A DNA stretch of 64,000 nucleotides from contig NZ_FQTV01000001.1 of assembly GCF_900128905.1 (NCBI RefSeq), positions 186,001 to 250,000 of the forward strand, written 5' to 3'. Under the pieces are notes generated by a model. The model ran no database searches, was not told the DNA's origin, and saw only the letters and a list, made by a program, of their open reading frames with translations. The DNA is from Bacteroides luti. GTDB taxonomy: Bacteria > Bacteroidota > Bacteroidia > Bacteroidales > Bacteroidaceae. The position numbers were made by a program, and so were the translations under genes. Positions 34,702-43,789 of the stretch are shown here, one piece after another (position 1 is the stretch's first letter; every line of letters begins with the position of its first letter).

Positions 34702-36465
34702 TTACTTCTCTTCTTTGATATCTATTACAAGATTCAATTCATCTAATTGAGATTGTTCCAAATATCCCGGTGCATCAGTCATAACATCACGGCCAGAATT
34801 ATTTTTTGGGAATGCAATACAGTCGCGGATAGAATCAAGTCCGGCAAACAGAGATACCCAACGATCAAGGCCATAGGCCAATCCACCGTGAGGAGGAGCA
34901 CCAAACTTGAAGGCATTCATTAAGAAACCAAATTGTTCCTGAGCTCTTTCTTCTGTAAAACCAAGAAGTTCGAACATTTTTTTCTGTAAAGCACTATCGT
35001 GAATACGAATAGAACCACCTCCTACTTCTACGCCATTAATTACCATATCGTAAGCATTAGCACGAACGTCACCAGGATTAGTATCAAGTAATGGGACGTC
35101 TTCTAGTTTTGGAGAGGTAAATGGGTGGTGCATTGCCATGTAACGACCACTTTCTTCATCCCATTCAAACAGAGGGAAATCGATAACCCAAAGGCAAGCA
35201 AACGTATCTTTATCTCTTAGGCCTAATTGATTACCCATTTCAAGACGAAGTTCGCAAAGTTGTTTGCGGGTTTTGTTAGCATCATCGCCTGAAAGGATCA
35301 GGATTAAATCGCCAGGTTTTGCACCAAAGGCAGCTTTAAGTTCCTGAAGAGTTTCCTGAGTATAGAATTTATCAACGCTTGATTTTACGTTTCCGTCAGC
35401 TTCTACGCGAGCATAAACCATACCTTTCGCTCCAATCTGAGGACGCTTAACGAATTCTGTCAGGCCATCTAATTGTTTACGAGTATATGATGCTGCTCCT
35501 TCTGCGCAAATACCACCAACGTAAGCTGCGCTATCGAATACAGAGAAACCTTTGCCTTGAAGAACGTCCATCAATTCAACAAATTCCATTCCAAAGCGAA
35601 TATCTGGTTTATCACTTCCGTAAAGCTTCATAGCATTATGCCATGTCATGCGTGGAAATGATTCAGTAATCTCTATACCACGAATTGTTTTGAATAAGTG
35701 CTTTGCCATTCCTTCAAACGTGCTGATTACATCTTCTTGCTCAACAAAACTCATCTCGCAGTCTATCTGAGTAAACTCAGGTTGGCGGTCGGCACGAAGG
35801 TCCTCGTCGCGGAAACATTTAGCAATCTGGAAATAACGGTCGAAACCTGATACCATCAACAACTGTTTGAAAAGTTGCGGTGACTGAGGTAATGCATAAA
35901 ATTGTCCCGGATTCATGCGTGAAGGAACCACGAAGTCGCGTGCACCTTCAGGTGTAGAACCGATAAGAATTGGAGTTTCTACTTCTAAGAATCCAAGTTT
36001 ATCAAGATAGCTACGTACCTCGATAGTCATTTTATGACGAAGTTCTAGATTAGATCTAACAGCGTTGCGGCGAAGATCAAGGTAGCGATACTTCATACGA
36101 ATATCATCGCCACCATCTGAATTATCTTCTATAGTGAAAGGAGGCGTTGCTGCAGTGTTAAGAACATCTAGTTCTGAAACAATAATCTCAATATCTCCTG
36201 TAGAAAGGTTTGCATTCTTATTTGAACGTTCATTAACTTCACCTTTAACTTGTATTACAAATTCACGTCCAAGTTTGTTTGCTGCATCACATAACTCAGC
36301 ATTAACAGCATCGTTAAAAACAAGCTGGGTAATACCATAGCGGTCACGGAGGTCAACAAATGTCATTCCCCCCATTTTTCTGGAGCGTTGCACCCATCCT
36401 GAAAGTGTTACTACTTTATTTACGTCGGAGATCCGAAGTTCCCCACAAGTATGCGTTCTATACAT
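34702..36465 (-). CDS. aspS: Aspartyl-tRNA synthetase
   Basis: The 587-aa class II synthetase charges tRNA-Asp. An N-terminal OB-fold anticodon domain ([39 protein letters not shown]) precedes the class II core with motif 2 in [19 protein letters not shown] (about residues 213-230), a GAD insertion, and motif 3 in [12 protein letters not shown] near the C-terminus. Length fits the bacterial type. It has its own -7 box at 36506-36513 and terminator. Confidence 0.97.
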   Translation of the reverse strand: MYRTHTCGELRISDVNKVVTLSGWVQRSRKMGGMTFVDLRDRYGITQLVFNDAVNAELCDAANKLGREFVIQVKGEVNERSNKNANLSTGDIEIIVSELDVLNTAATPPFTIEDNSDGGDDIRMKYRYLDLRRNAVRSNLELRHKMTIEVRSYLDKLGFLEVETPILIGSTPEGARDFVVPSRMNPGQFYALPQSPQLFKQLLMVSGFDRYFQIAKCFRDEDLRADRQPEFTQIDCEMSFVEQEDVISTFEGMAKHLFKTIRGIEITESFPRMTWHNAMKLYGSDKPDIRFGMEFVELMDVLQGKGFSVFDSAAYVGGICAEGAASYTRKQLDGLTEFVKRPQIGAKGMVYARVEADGNVKSSVDKFYTQETLQELKAAFGAKPGDLILILSGDDANKTRKQLCELRLEMGNQLGLRDKDTFACLWVIDFPLFEWDEESGRYMAMHHPFTSPKLEDVPLLDTNPGDVRANAYDMVINGVEVGGGSIRIHDSALQKKMFELLGFTEERAQEQFGFLMNAFKFGAPPHGGLAYGLDRWVSLFAGLDSIRDCIAFPKNNSGRDVMTDAPGYLEQSQLDELNLVIDIKEEK

Positions 36466-36505
36466 ATTCTTTTATTCTTAGATTTTCTGTTTTGTATATT
36501 GGATG

Positions 36506-36513
36506 CAAAATTA
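36506..36513 (-). promoter_or_regulatory. -7 box for aspS
   Basis: Minus-strand TAATTTTG, 40 bp upstream of the ATG. Confidence 0.6.
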
Positions 36514-36564
36514 TATAAAAATCTTAATTTATCGATGTTTAGGGAGAATTATATTCAATAAAAA

Positions 36565-36603
36565 AAGAGAGCTAATTACAAATAAATTGTAACTAGCTCT
36601 CTT
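36565..36603 (-). terminator. Terminator of tRNA-Pro copy 1
   Basis: Stem 36565-36574/36594-36603 and inner stem 36576-36581/36587-36592; followed on the minus strand by T6. Confidence 0.85.
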
Positions 36604-36608
36604 GATTG

Positions 36609-36683
36609 TCGGGGTAGCGGGATTCGAACCCACGACCCCCTGCTCCCAAAGCAGGTGCGCTAACCGGACTGCGCTACACCCCG
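36609..36683 (-). tRNA. tRNA-Pro (anticodon TGG), copy 1
   Basis: 75-nt cloverleaf: acceptor CGGGGTG/TACCCCG, anticodon stem CCTGC/GCAGG with loop TTTGGGA (anticodon TGG), T loop TTCGAAT, discriminator A, no encoded CCA. One of three identical copies spaced 536-538 bp apart, each with its own -7 box and terminator. Confidence 0.97.
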
Positions 36684-36719
36684 ATAACTTCTGATAAGTG
36701 TTTCTTTTCAAAAGCGATG

Positions 36720-36727
36720 CAAAGATA
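36720..36727 (-). promoter_or_regulatory. -7 box for tRNA-Pro copy 1
   Basis: Minus-strand TATCTTTG with CTTGG about 19 bp further upstream. Confidence 0.7.
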
Positions 36728-37111
36728 GGTGTTCTGTATGAATTATCCAAGCTTTTAAGGCTTTTATTTTTAAGCAAAAACGCTATTAATCTTCTTTTCT
36801 GTTGATTATCTAGTAGTTAACATAAAAAATAAATTTCAATATTTTTAGTTTTAATTCTGTTATTACTGTTCATTCTATTCTTTGTGCTTATTTAAGCAGT
36901 TATAGGTTGGCCGATAAATTTTATAAGTTCGATATACGTTCTGTTTAATATGATTTTGCATATCGAAAATATAATCTTTCTTTCAGAATTATTCAAGTTT
37001 GATTTTTTATAATTGAAAAATGGGTGTTGTTTATTGGAGTTTGTTATTATAGCTAATGAGCCACAATTTCTTATTCTCTTTGAATGGAGACTTGAATTAT
37101 AGATATAAAAA

Positions 37112-37139
37112 AAGAGTCTGAATAATTATTCAGACTCTT
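37112..37139 (-). terminator. Terminator of tRNA-Pro copy 2
   Basis: Perfect 28-bp palindrome (arms AAGAGTCTGAATAA), T-rich on the minus-strand exit side. Confidence 0.85.
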
Positions 37140-37144
37140 AATTG

Positions 37145-37219
37145 TCGGGGTAGCGGGATTCGAACCCACGACCCCCTGCTCCCAAAGCAGGTGCGCTAAC
37201 CGGACTGCGCTACACCCCG
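37145..37219 (-). tRNA. tRNA-Pro (anticodon TGG), copy 2
   Basis: Identical over 75 nt to the copy at 36609-36683. Its terminator differs in sequence from copy 1 but closely matches that of copy 3. Confidence 0.97.
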
Positions 37220-37255
37220 ATAACTTCTGATAAGTGTTTCTTTTCAAAAGCGATG

Positions 37256-37263
37256 CAAAGATA
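37256..37263 (-). promoter_or_regulatory. -7 box for tRNA-Pro copy 2
   Basis: Minus-strand TATCTTTG in the same position and context as for copy 1. Confidence 0.7.
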
Positions 37264-37651
37264 GGTGTTCTGTGTGAATTATCCAAGCTTTTAAGGCTTT
37301 AATTTTTAAATAAAAACTCCATTGATCTTCTTCTTTGCTGATTATCTAGTAGTTAACCTTTAAAATAAATATTAATATTCTTTGTTTAGATTCTGCTGTA
37401 AATAGGTAAATCTATATTTATGCAAATTGTTAGTGAAATGTGGGTGGCTTCAATAATTTAAAAAGTTTGGATTATGCTTTACTCAAAGTAACTTAGCGTT
37501 TTAATTGTATAATCCTTCTTTCAAAATTATTCAAGTTTGATTATTTATTATTGGTGAATGGATATTATTTATTGGGCTTTGCTATTATAATTATTGACCA
37601 ATAATTATAATAGTCTCTATAAAATACAGTTTTAATTAATATATATCAAAA

Positions 37652-37681
37652 AAAGAGTCTGAATGATTATTCAGACTCTTT
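37652..37681 (-). terminator. Terminator of tRNA-Pro copy 3
   Basis: Near-perfect 30-bp palindrome with arms AAAGAGTCTGAAT, one base different from copy 2, abutting the tRNA 3' end. Confidence 0.85.
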
Positions 37682-37682
37682 G

Positions 37683-37757
37683 TCGGGGTAGCGGGATTCG
37701 AACCCACGACCCCCTGCTCCCAAAGCAGGTGCGCTAACCGGACTGCGCTACACCCCG
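37683..37757 (-). tRNA. tRNA-Pro (anticodon TGG), copy 3
   Basis: Identical over 75 nt to the other two copies. Its upstream segment is the most diverged of the three. Confidence 0.97.
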
Positions 37758-37792
37758 ATGACTTCTGTAAGTATTTCCTTTCAAAAGCGATG

Positions 37793-37800
37793 CAAAGATA
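37793..37800 (-). promoter_or_regulatory. -7 box for tRNA-Pro copy 3
   Basis: Minus-strand TATCTTTG conserved although the surrounding sequence has diverged from copies 1 and 2. Confidence 0.7.
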
Positions 37801-37899
37801 GGCTCTTTATATCAAATATGCAAGTTTATTTTGCTTATTTTTTTGTTATTTTAATTAATCACTTCTATCTAGTTGATTATAAGAAAACTATAAATACAA

Positions 37900-37936
37900 A
37901 AAAAGTCTTCTTCAATTATTATGAAGAAGACTTTTT
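37900..37936 (-). terminator. Terminator of serine palmitoyltransferase gene
   Basis: Perfect 15-bp stem (37900-37914 with 37922-37936), loop of 7, A/T tails on both sides so it could work in both directions. Confidence 0.85.
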
Positions 37937-37955
37937 ATTATGGAATTTGAGTATA

Positions 37956-39143
37956 TTATTTAATAATATCTAACGCTCTAAAGCATTTTGCTAATTTTTC
38001 AACAGCAATATCAATTTGTTCTTTCGTATGTGTTGCCATTAAAGAGAAGCGAATTAGCGTGTCTTCAGGAGCACATGCAGGTGGAATTACAGGATTAACA
38101 AATACACCTTCATCAAACAACATTTTGGTAACCATAAATGTTTTCTCCATATCACGTACATATAAAGGTATAATTGGAGTAGACGTATTTCCTATCTCGA
38201 AACCTAAATCACGGAAACATTTAAGAGAGTAATTTGTAATATCCCATAAATAATCAATACGTTCTGGTTCAGCTTTCATAATCTGCAAAGCAGCGCGTGC
38301 AGCTGCAGTTGCAGCTGGTGTGTTACTTGCACTAAACATATAAGAACGTGAGTTGTGTCTCAGATAATTGATTATAGATTCATCAGCAGCAATAAAACCG
38401 CCAATTGCAGCAAGAGACTTACTGAAAGTTCCCATTATTAAATCAACATCTTTAGTCAAACCAAAGTGATCACAAGTACCACGTCCATGATTTCCAAGTA
38501 CTCCAAGTCCATGAGCTTCATCAACCATGATGTTTGCATCATATTGTTTTGCTAAACGTACAATCTCAGGTAAGTTTGCAACATCACCTTCCATACTGAA
38601 AACACCGTCAACAACAATCAACTTAATTTTATCTGGCTTGCATTTTTGAAGTTCTTTCTCCAAAGAAGCCATATCATTGTGTTTGAACTTTAATGTCTGA
38701 GAGAAAGATAAACGTCTTCCATCAACAATTGAGGCATGATCTCGTTCATCACAGATAATATAATCTTCACGACCTGTAACACATGAAACAACTCCTAAGT
38801 TAACCTGGAATCCGGTAGAATAGATAATTGCATCTTCTTTTCCTACGAATTCGGCTAGTTCTTTTTCTAGTTCCAGGTGAATGTCTAGAGTTCCGTTTAG
38901 GAAACGTGAACCAGCACATCCTGTACCATATTTACGAGTAGCTTCAACTGCTGCTTCAATTACTTTTGGGTGGTTAGTAAGTCCTAAATATGAGTTAGAA
39001 CCAAACATTAGCACTTTCTTGCCACTCATTATCACTTCAGTGTTCTGTTCACTTTCAATGCAACGGAAATAAGGATATACACCTTTAGCTTTAACTTGCT
39101 GTGGTATATCATATTTCTCTAATTTATCTTGTAATAATCCCAT
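37956..39143 (-). CDS. spt: Serine palmitoyltransferase (alpha-oxoamine synthase)
   Basis: The 395-aa PLP enzyme condenses L-serine with palmitoyl-CoA (or a branched relative) to 3-ketosphinganine, the first step of Bacteroides sphingolipid synthesis. Motifs of the alpha-oxoamine synthases are present: FGSNSYLGLTNHP, GTGCAGSRFLNGT, DERDHASIVDG, VDGVFSMEGD, DEAHGLGVLG and the PLP lysine in TFSKSLAAIGG (about residue 243). SPT rather than KBL or BioF is inferred from the phylum and the similarity in the GSRFLNGT/HNDMASLE regions. It faces a lipid kinase gene across a divergent promoter region. Confidence 0.88.
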   Translation of the reverse strand: MGLLQDKLEKYDIPQQVKAKGVYPYFRCIESEQNTEVIMSGKKVLMFGSNSYLGLTNHPKVIEAAVEATRKYGTGCAGSRFLNGTLDIHLELEKELAEFVGKEDAIIYSTGFQVNLGVVSCVTGREDYIICDERDHASIVDGRRLSFSQTLKFKHNDMASLEKELQKCKPDKIKLIVVDGVFSMEGDVANLPEIVRLAKQYDANIMVDEAHGLGVLGNHGRGTCDHFGLTKDVDLIMGTFSKSLAAIGGFIAADESIINYLRHNSRSYMFSASNTPAATAAARAALQIMKAEPERIDYLWDITNYSLKCFRDLGFEIGNTSTPIIPLYVRDMEKTFMVTKMLFDEGVFVNPVIPPACAPEDTLIRFSLMATHTKEQIDIAVEKLAKCFRALDIIK

Positions 39144-39234
39144 AATAATGCTTCGTAGGTCTCCCCTACATTAATATTATATTATCAGTTATTTAATTTT
39201 GCTTGTTTTTCGGCCATTTTTGCAAAGACGGTCG

Positions 39235-39242
39235 CAAAGATA
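39235..39242 (-). promoter_or_regulatory. -7 box for spt
   Basis: Minus-strand TATCTTTG, 92 bp upstream of the ATG; leader of about 85 nt with a small GTAGG/CCTAC hairpin just before the start codon. Confidence 0.55.
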
Positions 39243-39337
39243 GCAATTTATGTGATTTATTAGTCTGTTTTATATAAAAAAAGTAACTTTCATTATAAAA
39301 GAATGTGTAAAAAGCTACTGTATTAAGATTAATATAT

Positions 39338-39345
39338 TACTTTTG
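39338..39345 (+). promoter_or_regulatory. -7 box for the lipid kinase gene
   Basis: TACTTTTG, 28 bp upstream of the ATG. Confidence 0.6.
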
Positions 39346-39372
39346 TCGTTTGAATATTTTATCATATAACGC

Positions 39373-40413
39373 ATGGATGAGAAGAAAAAAATACTATTTA
39401 TCGTTAATCCGATCTCAGGCACTCAGAGTAAAAAATTAATTTTGAATCAGTTAAATGAAAGAATAGATCAAAATAAATATGAGATTGAAATAAGATATAC
39501 AGAAAGAGCTGGCCATGCTGAAGAGATTGCTGCAAAGGCTGCCGCGGATGGCGTTTATTGTGTAACTGCTATTGGAGGTGATGGAACAATTAATGAAATT
39601 GCGCGTTCTCTTATTCATACCAATACAGTTTTAGGAATTATTCCTTGTGGATCAGGGAATGGATTGGCTCGTCACCTGCGAATACCGATGGATAGTCGTA
39701 AGGCTATTAATATAATCAATAAAGGGAACATCTCTGCAATTGATTATGGAAAAATAAACAATAAACCATTCTTTTGTACTTGTGGCGTCGGTTTCGATGC
39801 TTTTGTAAGTCTCAAGTTTTCTGCTGCCGGAAGACGAGGTATTCTTACGTATTTGGAAAAAACTCTGTTGGAATGTTTGAATTATAAACCGGAAACTTAT
39901 GAAGTTGAAAGTGAGGAGACTAAAACTAAGTATAAAGCTTTCTTAATTGCATGTGGTAATGCTTCTCAATATGGTAACAATGCTTATATTGCTCCTAAAG
40001 CTTCACTTCAGGATGGATTGATGAATGTTACTATATTAGAGCCTTTTACGGTAATAGATATTCCATCTCTTGCTTTTCAGTTGTTTAATAAGACATTAGA
40101 CCAGAATAGTAGAATCAGAACATTTAAAAGCAAAAAAATACATATTCATAGAACTCGTCCGGGAGTAGTTCATTATGATGGTGACCCTGTTATGATGAAT
40201 GAAGAAATAGATGTAGAGATTATCGCTAAAGGTTTATTAGTAATAACTCCTGAAAAAAGTGATAGAGAGCAGAATGTATTAAAAAAAGCATCTGACTATT
40301 TCGTAGGATTGAAGCCTAAGGGAGAAAATCTTGTGGAAGATTTAACGCAAAGAAATAAGCAAATTATTGATAGGAATATTGAATTCTTTAAGAGATTAAC
40401 AAAGAAACAGTGA
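39373..40413 (+). CDS. Diacylglycerol/lipid kinase (DAGK catalytic domain, YegS/LCB5-like)
   Basis: A 346-aa kinase. The N-terminal catalytic domain starts with ILFIVNPISGTQSK, has the nucleotide-binding AIGGDGTINEIARSL (about residues 64-79) and GIIPCGSGNGLARHL, and the second domain includes GVGFDAFVSLKF and VVHYDGDPV. It phosphorylates a lipid hydroxyl. The same family includes diacylglycerol kinases and sphingoid-base kinases; the divergent spt neighbour makes a sphingoid substrate worth testing. Cytoplasmic, membrane-associated. Confidence 0.9.
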   Translation: MDEKKKILFIVNPISGTQSKKLILNQLNERIDQNKYEIEIRYTERAGHAEEIAAKAAADGVYCVTAIGGDGTINEIARSLIHTNTVLGIIPCGSGNGLARHLRIPMDSRKAINIINKGNISAIDYGKINNKPFFCTCGVGFDAFVSLKFSAAGRRGILTYLEKTLLECLNYKPETYEVESEETKTKYKAFLIACGNASQYGNNAYIAPKASLQDGLMNVTILEPFTVIDIPSLAFQLFNKTLDQNSRIRTFKSKKIHIHRTRPGVVHYDGDPVMMNEEIDVEIIAKGLLVITPEKSDREQNVLKKASDYFVGLKPKGENLVEDLTQRNKQIIDRNIEFFKRLTKKQ

Positions 40414-40434
40414 GCTGTGTGGTAAATTAATTTA

Positions 40435-41145
40435 CTACATATTCAGATAATATTCTTTGGTTAGGTCAATATATTCCGGAGTATATTGATGCCTTGCTAA
40501 TTCAATTATTAAATCATTTGGTTTAGCAAAAATTGTATCTTTTTTGTTTGAAAAGGATATTAATACTCTTTTAGGCGAACTATCTTGTTTGGGCAGAATA
40601 TTCGTCTGTCTAATTGGGTATAAATCAAAATTAGCTGCAATTTCTATAATTTTATCGATAACATCCGCCGGAATAATTAATGAAAACTTTCCTCTGGGAG
40701 ATAATAGCTCTGCAGCACCTTCAATAAGTTCATAATATGAAAGTTCATTTGTATGCCGGGCTGTGCTTCGCTTAATATCTGGAGGTAATAAGGAATTTGA
40801 GAAGTAAGGAGGATTTGAAACAATAACATCAAATTTAGTATTGCTTTCAAAGGTTTTAAAATCTCCTTGGATAATTGAAATTCGCTCGCTCCAAGGTGAT
40901 CTGTTTTTATTGTCAGTAGCCTGAATTACAGCATTATTATCAATCTCAATAGCAAAAATATCAGCATTACAACGTTGCGCAATCATTAAAGCCACTAATC
41001 CGGTTCCTGTGCCAATATCTAAAACTGAATTTGCATTAGATACATCTGTCCAGGCACCTAAAAGAACTCCGTCTGTTCCAACTTTCATGGCGCATTTATC
41101 GTGCCATACGGTGAATTGTTTAAAACTAAAATATGGATTAGGCAT
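40435..41145 (-). CDS. trmN6: tRNA1(Val) (adenine(37)-N6)-methyltransferase
   Basis: The 236-aa SAM-dependent enzyme has the YfiC/TrmN6 N-terminus FSFKQFTVWHDKCAMKVGTDGVLLGAW, the SAM loop VLDIGTGTGLVALM (about residues 40-53) and the N6-adenine catalytic motif NPPY (about 110). It modifies A37 of tRNA1-Val in E. coli. It converges with the lipid kinase; a 14-bp palindrome (GTAAATTAATTTAC, 40422-40435) spans the junction. Confidence 0.92.
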   Translation of the reverse strand: MPNPYFSFKQFTVWHDKCAMKVGTDGVLLGAWTDVSNANSVLDIGTGTGLVALMIAQRCNADIFAIEIDNNAVIQATDNKNRSPWSERISIIQGDFKTFESNTKFDVIVSNPPYFSNSLLPPDIKRSTARHTNELSYYELIEGAAELLSPRGKFSLIIPADVIDKIIEIAANFDLYPIRQTNILPKQDSSPKRVLISFSNKKDTIFAKPNDLIIELARHQYTPEYIDLTKEYYLNM

Positions 41146-41166
41146 TACAGATTATTGAATTTTCGC

Positions 41167-41174
41167 CAAAAATA
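41167..41174 (-). promoter_or_regulatory. -7 box for trmN6
   Basis: Minus-strand TATTTTTG, 21 bp upstream of the ATG. Confidence 0.55.
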
Positions 41175-41271
41175 AATATTTTAAATAGTTTTTGTGCATT
41201 TTTGAAATAATATTTAGCATTTATACTGTTCTTTTCTTTCATTGGAGTTTTATTTTTAATAAAGAATAGAT

Positions 41272-41279
41272 TACCTTTG
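41272..41279 (+). promoter_or_regulatory. -7 box for the lon-tgt-lptF/G unit
   Basis: TACCTTTG followed by CAG, 47 bp upstream of the lon start; no heat-shock-type element was recognised. Confidence 0.65.
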
Positions 41280-41326
41280 CAGTCGGTTTTAACTATCGAA
41301 AGATATAACCTCGAATAACAAATAAA

Positions 41327-43789
41327 ATGATAAAAAAAGGATATTTAAGTGAAATGGAAGACTCAAATGATAATGGTTTCTCATTTATAGCAGATTTTGA
41401 AGGTAATGAGGAACAGATGTTTGATATTAAAGTGGATGACAGCCTTCCTGTCTTACCTCTGCGGAATATGGTTTTATTCCCAGGCGTTGTATTACCAATA
41501 TCTGTAGGAAGAAAATCATCACTGAAACTTGTAAATGATGCATATAAAAATAATGCATATATAGCAGTTGTTTGTCAGAAAGCAGCTGAAACTGAAAACC
41601 CTGATTTTGAAGATTTGCATACAATCGGAACTATTGCAAAAATAGTTCGTGTTCTTGAAATGCCCGATCAGTCCACAACTGTAATTCTTCAGGGAATGAA
41701 ACGTTTTGAGCTAGAAAGTCTATCAGAAACATTCCCTTATTTGTTAGGCAAAGTTAAGTTACTGGAAGAAGCATTACCAGCAAAAGAAAATAAAGAATTT
41801 GATGCCCTGGTTGATGCTTGCAAAGATTTGACTATTAGATACATAAAAGTTTCAGGAACTTTACATCAGGATTCAGCTTTTGCAATAAAAAATATCAGTA
41901 ACAAAATGTTCCTGATTAACTTTATATGCACAAATATGCCTTTAAAGAAAGATGAAAAGGTGGAATTACTGCAGATTAATTCTTTGCAGGAAAGAGCTTA
42001 TCATCTTTTGGAAATTCTAAATAGAGAAGTACAGCTAGCTGAAATAAAGGCATCTATTCAAATGCGCGCCAGAGAAGATATTGATCAGCAACAAAGAGAA
42101 TATTTTCTACAGCAACAGATAAAAACGATTCAAGATGAACTTGGTGGCGGACAAGATCAGGAGGTTGAAGAGTTGCGCCTGAAAGCAACTAAAATGCAGT
42201 GGAGCAAAGAAGTCAATGAAATTTTCAATAAAGAATTGGCTAAACTGGAACGTACTCATTCGCAATCACCAGATTATAGTGTTCAGCTAAACTACTTGCA
42301 AACAATGCTAAGTTTGCCTTGGAATGTCTATTCTACAGATAATTTCAATTTAAAGAATGCTGAAAAAACTCTGAATAAAGACCATTATGGACTTGAAAAG
42401 GTAAAAGAAAGAATTCTTGAACATTTGGCTGTATTAAAATTAAAAGGAGATTTAAAATCCCCTATTATATGTCTTTATGGCCCTCCGGGAGTAGGTAAAA
42501 CTTCTTTAGGTAAATCAATTGCTGCTGCACTGAAAAGAAAATATATCAGAATGTCTTTAGGTGGAATTCATGATGAAGCAGAAATCAGAGGTCACAGAAA
42601 GACATATATTGGTGCAATGCCCGGACGTATAATCAAAGGCTTAATTAAAGCAGGTTCATCTAATCCGGTTTTCATTCTGGATGAAATAGATAAAGTTGGA
42701 GCTGACCGCCAGGGAGATCCATCATCGGCATTACTAGAAGTGCTTGATCCTGAACAGAATGGAACATTTCACGATAATTATCTGGATGTTGATTATGACT
42801 TATCAAAAGTAATGTTTATTGCAACAGCAAATAATCTTAATACAATTCCTCAACCATTATTGGATCGCATGGAATTGATTGAGGTAAGTGGATATATCAC
42901 AGAAGAAAAAATTGAAATTGCTCGTCGACATCTTGTACCTAAAGAAATGGATGCCACAGGTATTTCCAAGAATGATATTAAAATACCGAAAGATACATTA
43001 GAAACAATTATAGAATCATATACTCGTGAAAGTGGTGTTCGTGAACTTGAAAAGAAGATTGGTAAGATTCTGAGAAAATTAGCTCGCCAATATGCGACTG
43101 ATGGCTTTTTCAACAAAAAGGATATAAAATCTGAAGATTTATATGATTTACTTGGAGCTGAAGAATATTCGAAGGACAAATATCAGGGAAATGAATATGC
43201 AGGAGTTGTAACCGGACTTGCCTGGACTGCAGTTGGTGGCGAAATTCTTTTTGTTGAAACAAGCTTAAGCAAAGGTAAAGGTGGAAAACTTACTTTAACT
43301 GGAAACTTGGGAGATGTAATGAAAGAATCTGCTATGTTAGCTTTAGAGTATATTAAAGCCCACTCTTCTATTTTGGCTATTGATGATGAAATATTCGAAA
43401 ACTGGAATATTCACATCCACGTTCCGGAAGGTGCAATTCCAAAAGATGGTCCATCTGCTGGTATCACTATGGCAACTTCATTAGCTTCTGCTTTAACCCA
43501 GAGAAAAGTAAAAAGCAATTTGGCTATGACAGGTGAGATTACCCTACGTGGAAAGGTACTTCCTGTTGGTGGTATAAAAGAAAAGATTTTAGCAGCTAAG
43601 CGTGCCGGAATAAAAGAGATTATTTTAAGTACTGAGAACAAAAAGAACATAGACGAAATTCAGGAAGTTTATCTTAAAGGATTGACGTTCCACTATGTAA
43701 GTGATATTAAAGAAGTATTTGCACTGGCACTAACTAATGAAAAAGTTGCTGATGCGATTGATTTCTCCATGAAACCAAAAAGTAAATGA
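41327..43789 (+). CDS. lon: ATP-dependent protease La
   Basis: The 820-aa protease has an N-terminal substrate domain ([20 protein letters not shown]), a coiled coil with the [18 protein letters not shown] motif, an AAA+ module with Walker [10 protein letters not shown] (about residue 387) and Walker [10 protein letters not shown] (about 448), and a C-terminal Ser-Lys protease domain with the nucleophile in PKDGPSAG (about 710) and the lysine in [11 protein letters not shown] (about 753). It degrades damaged and regulatory proteins in the cytoplasm. Its last codons overlap the tgt start by 4 nt. An alternative ATG lies 9 codons in. Confidence 0.97.
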   Translation: MIKKGYLSEMEDSNDNGFSFIADFEGNEEQMFDIKVDDSLPVLPLRNMVLFPGVVLPISVGRKSSLKLVNDAYKNNAYIAVVCQKAAETENPDFEDLHTIGTIAKIVRVLEMPDQSTTVILQGMKRFELESLSETFPYLLGKVKLLEEALPAKENKEFDALVDACKDLTIRYIKVSGTLHQDSAFAIKNISNKMFLINFICTNMPLKKDEKVELLQINSLQERAYHLLEILNREVQLAEIKASIQMRAREDIDQQQREYFLQQQIKTIQDELGGGQDQEVEELRLKATKMQWSKEVNEIFNKELAKLERTHSQSPDYSVQLNYLQTMLSLPWNVYSTDNFNLKNAEKTLNKDHYGLEKVKERILEHLAVLKLKGDLKSPIICLYGPPGVGKTSLGKSIAAALKRKYIRMSLGGIHDEAEIRGHRKTYIGAMPGRIIKGLIKAGSSNPVFILDEIDKVGADRQGDPSSALLEVLDPEQNGTFHDNYLDVDYDLSKVMFIATANNLNTIPQPLLDRMELIEVSGYITEEKIEIARRHLVPKEMDATGISKNDIKIPKDTLETIIESYTRESGVRELEKKIGKILRKLARQYATDGFFNKKDIKSEDLYDLLGAEEYSKDKYQGNEYAGVVTGLAWTAVGGEILFVETSLSKGKGGKLTLTGNLGDVMKESAMLALEYIKAHSSILAIDDEIFENWNIHIHVPEGAIPKDGPSAGITMATSLASALTQRKVKSNLAMTGEITLRGKVLPVGGIKEKILAAKRAGIKEIILSTENKKNIDEIQEVYLKGLTFHYVSDIKEVFALALTNEKVADAIDFSMKPKSK

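Larger units (their letters stand above)
36684..37757 (-). repeat. Tandem repeats of a tRNA-Pro unit (about 537 bp)
   Basis: The DNA following each tRNA-Pro on the plus strand (its promoter side) is repeated: about 170 bp after 36683 and after 37219 are nearly identical, and blocks such as TTATTCAAGTTTGATT recur farther on near 36989 and 37528. A third, more diverged copy follows 37757. The two gaps (36684-37111 and 37220-37651) contain no gene beyond these repeated promoter segments. Confidence 0.85.

Noticed and set aside
36529..36777. Minus-strand ORFs of 82 and 71 codons across tRNA-Pro copies 1 and 2
   Set aside because: They are translations of the tRNA genes and flanks; their similarity reflects the repeated tRNA unit.
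40422..40435. GTAAATTAATTTAC palindrome as terminator between the lipid kinase and trmN6
   Set aside because: Perfect palindrome but short and all A/T in the middle, without a T run on either exit; too weak to call.
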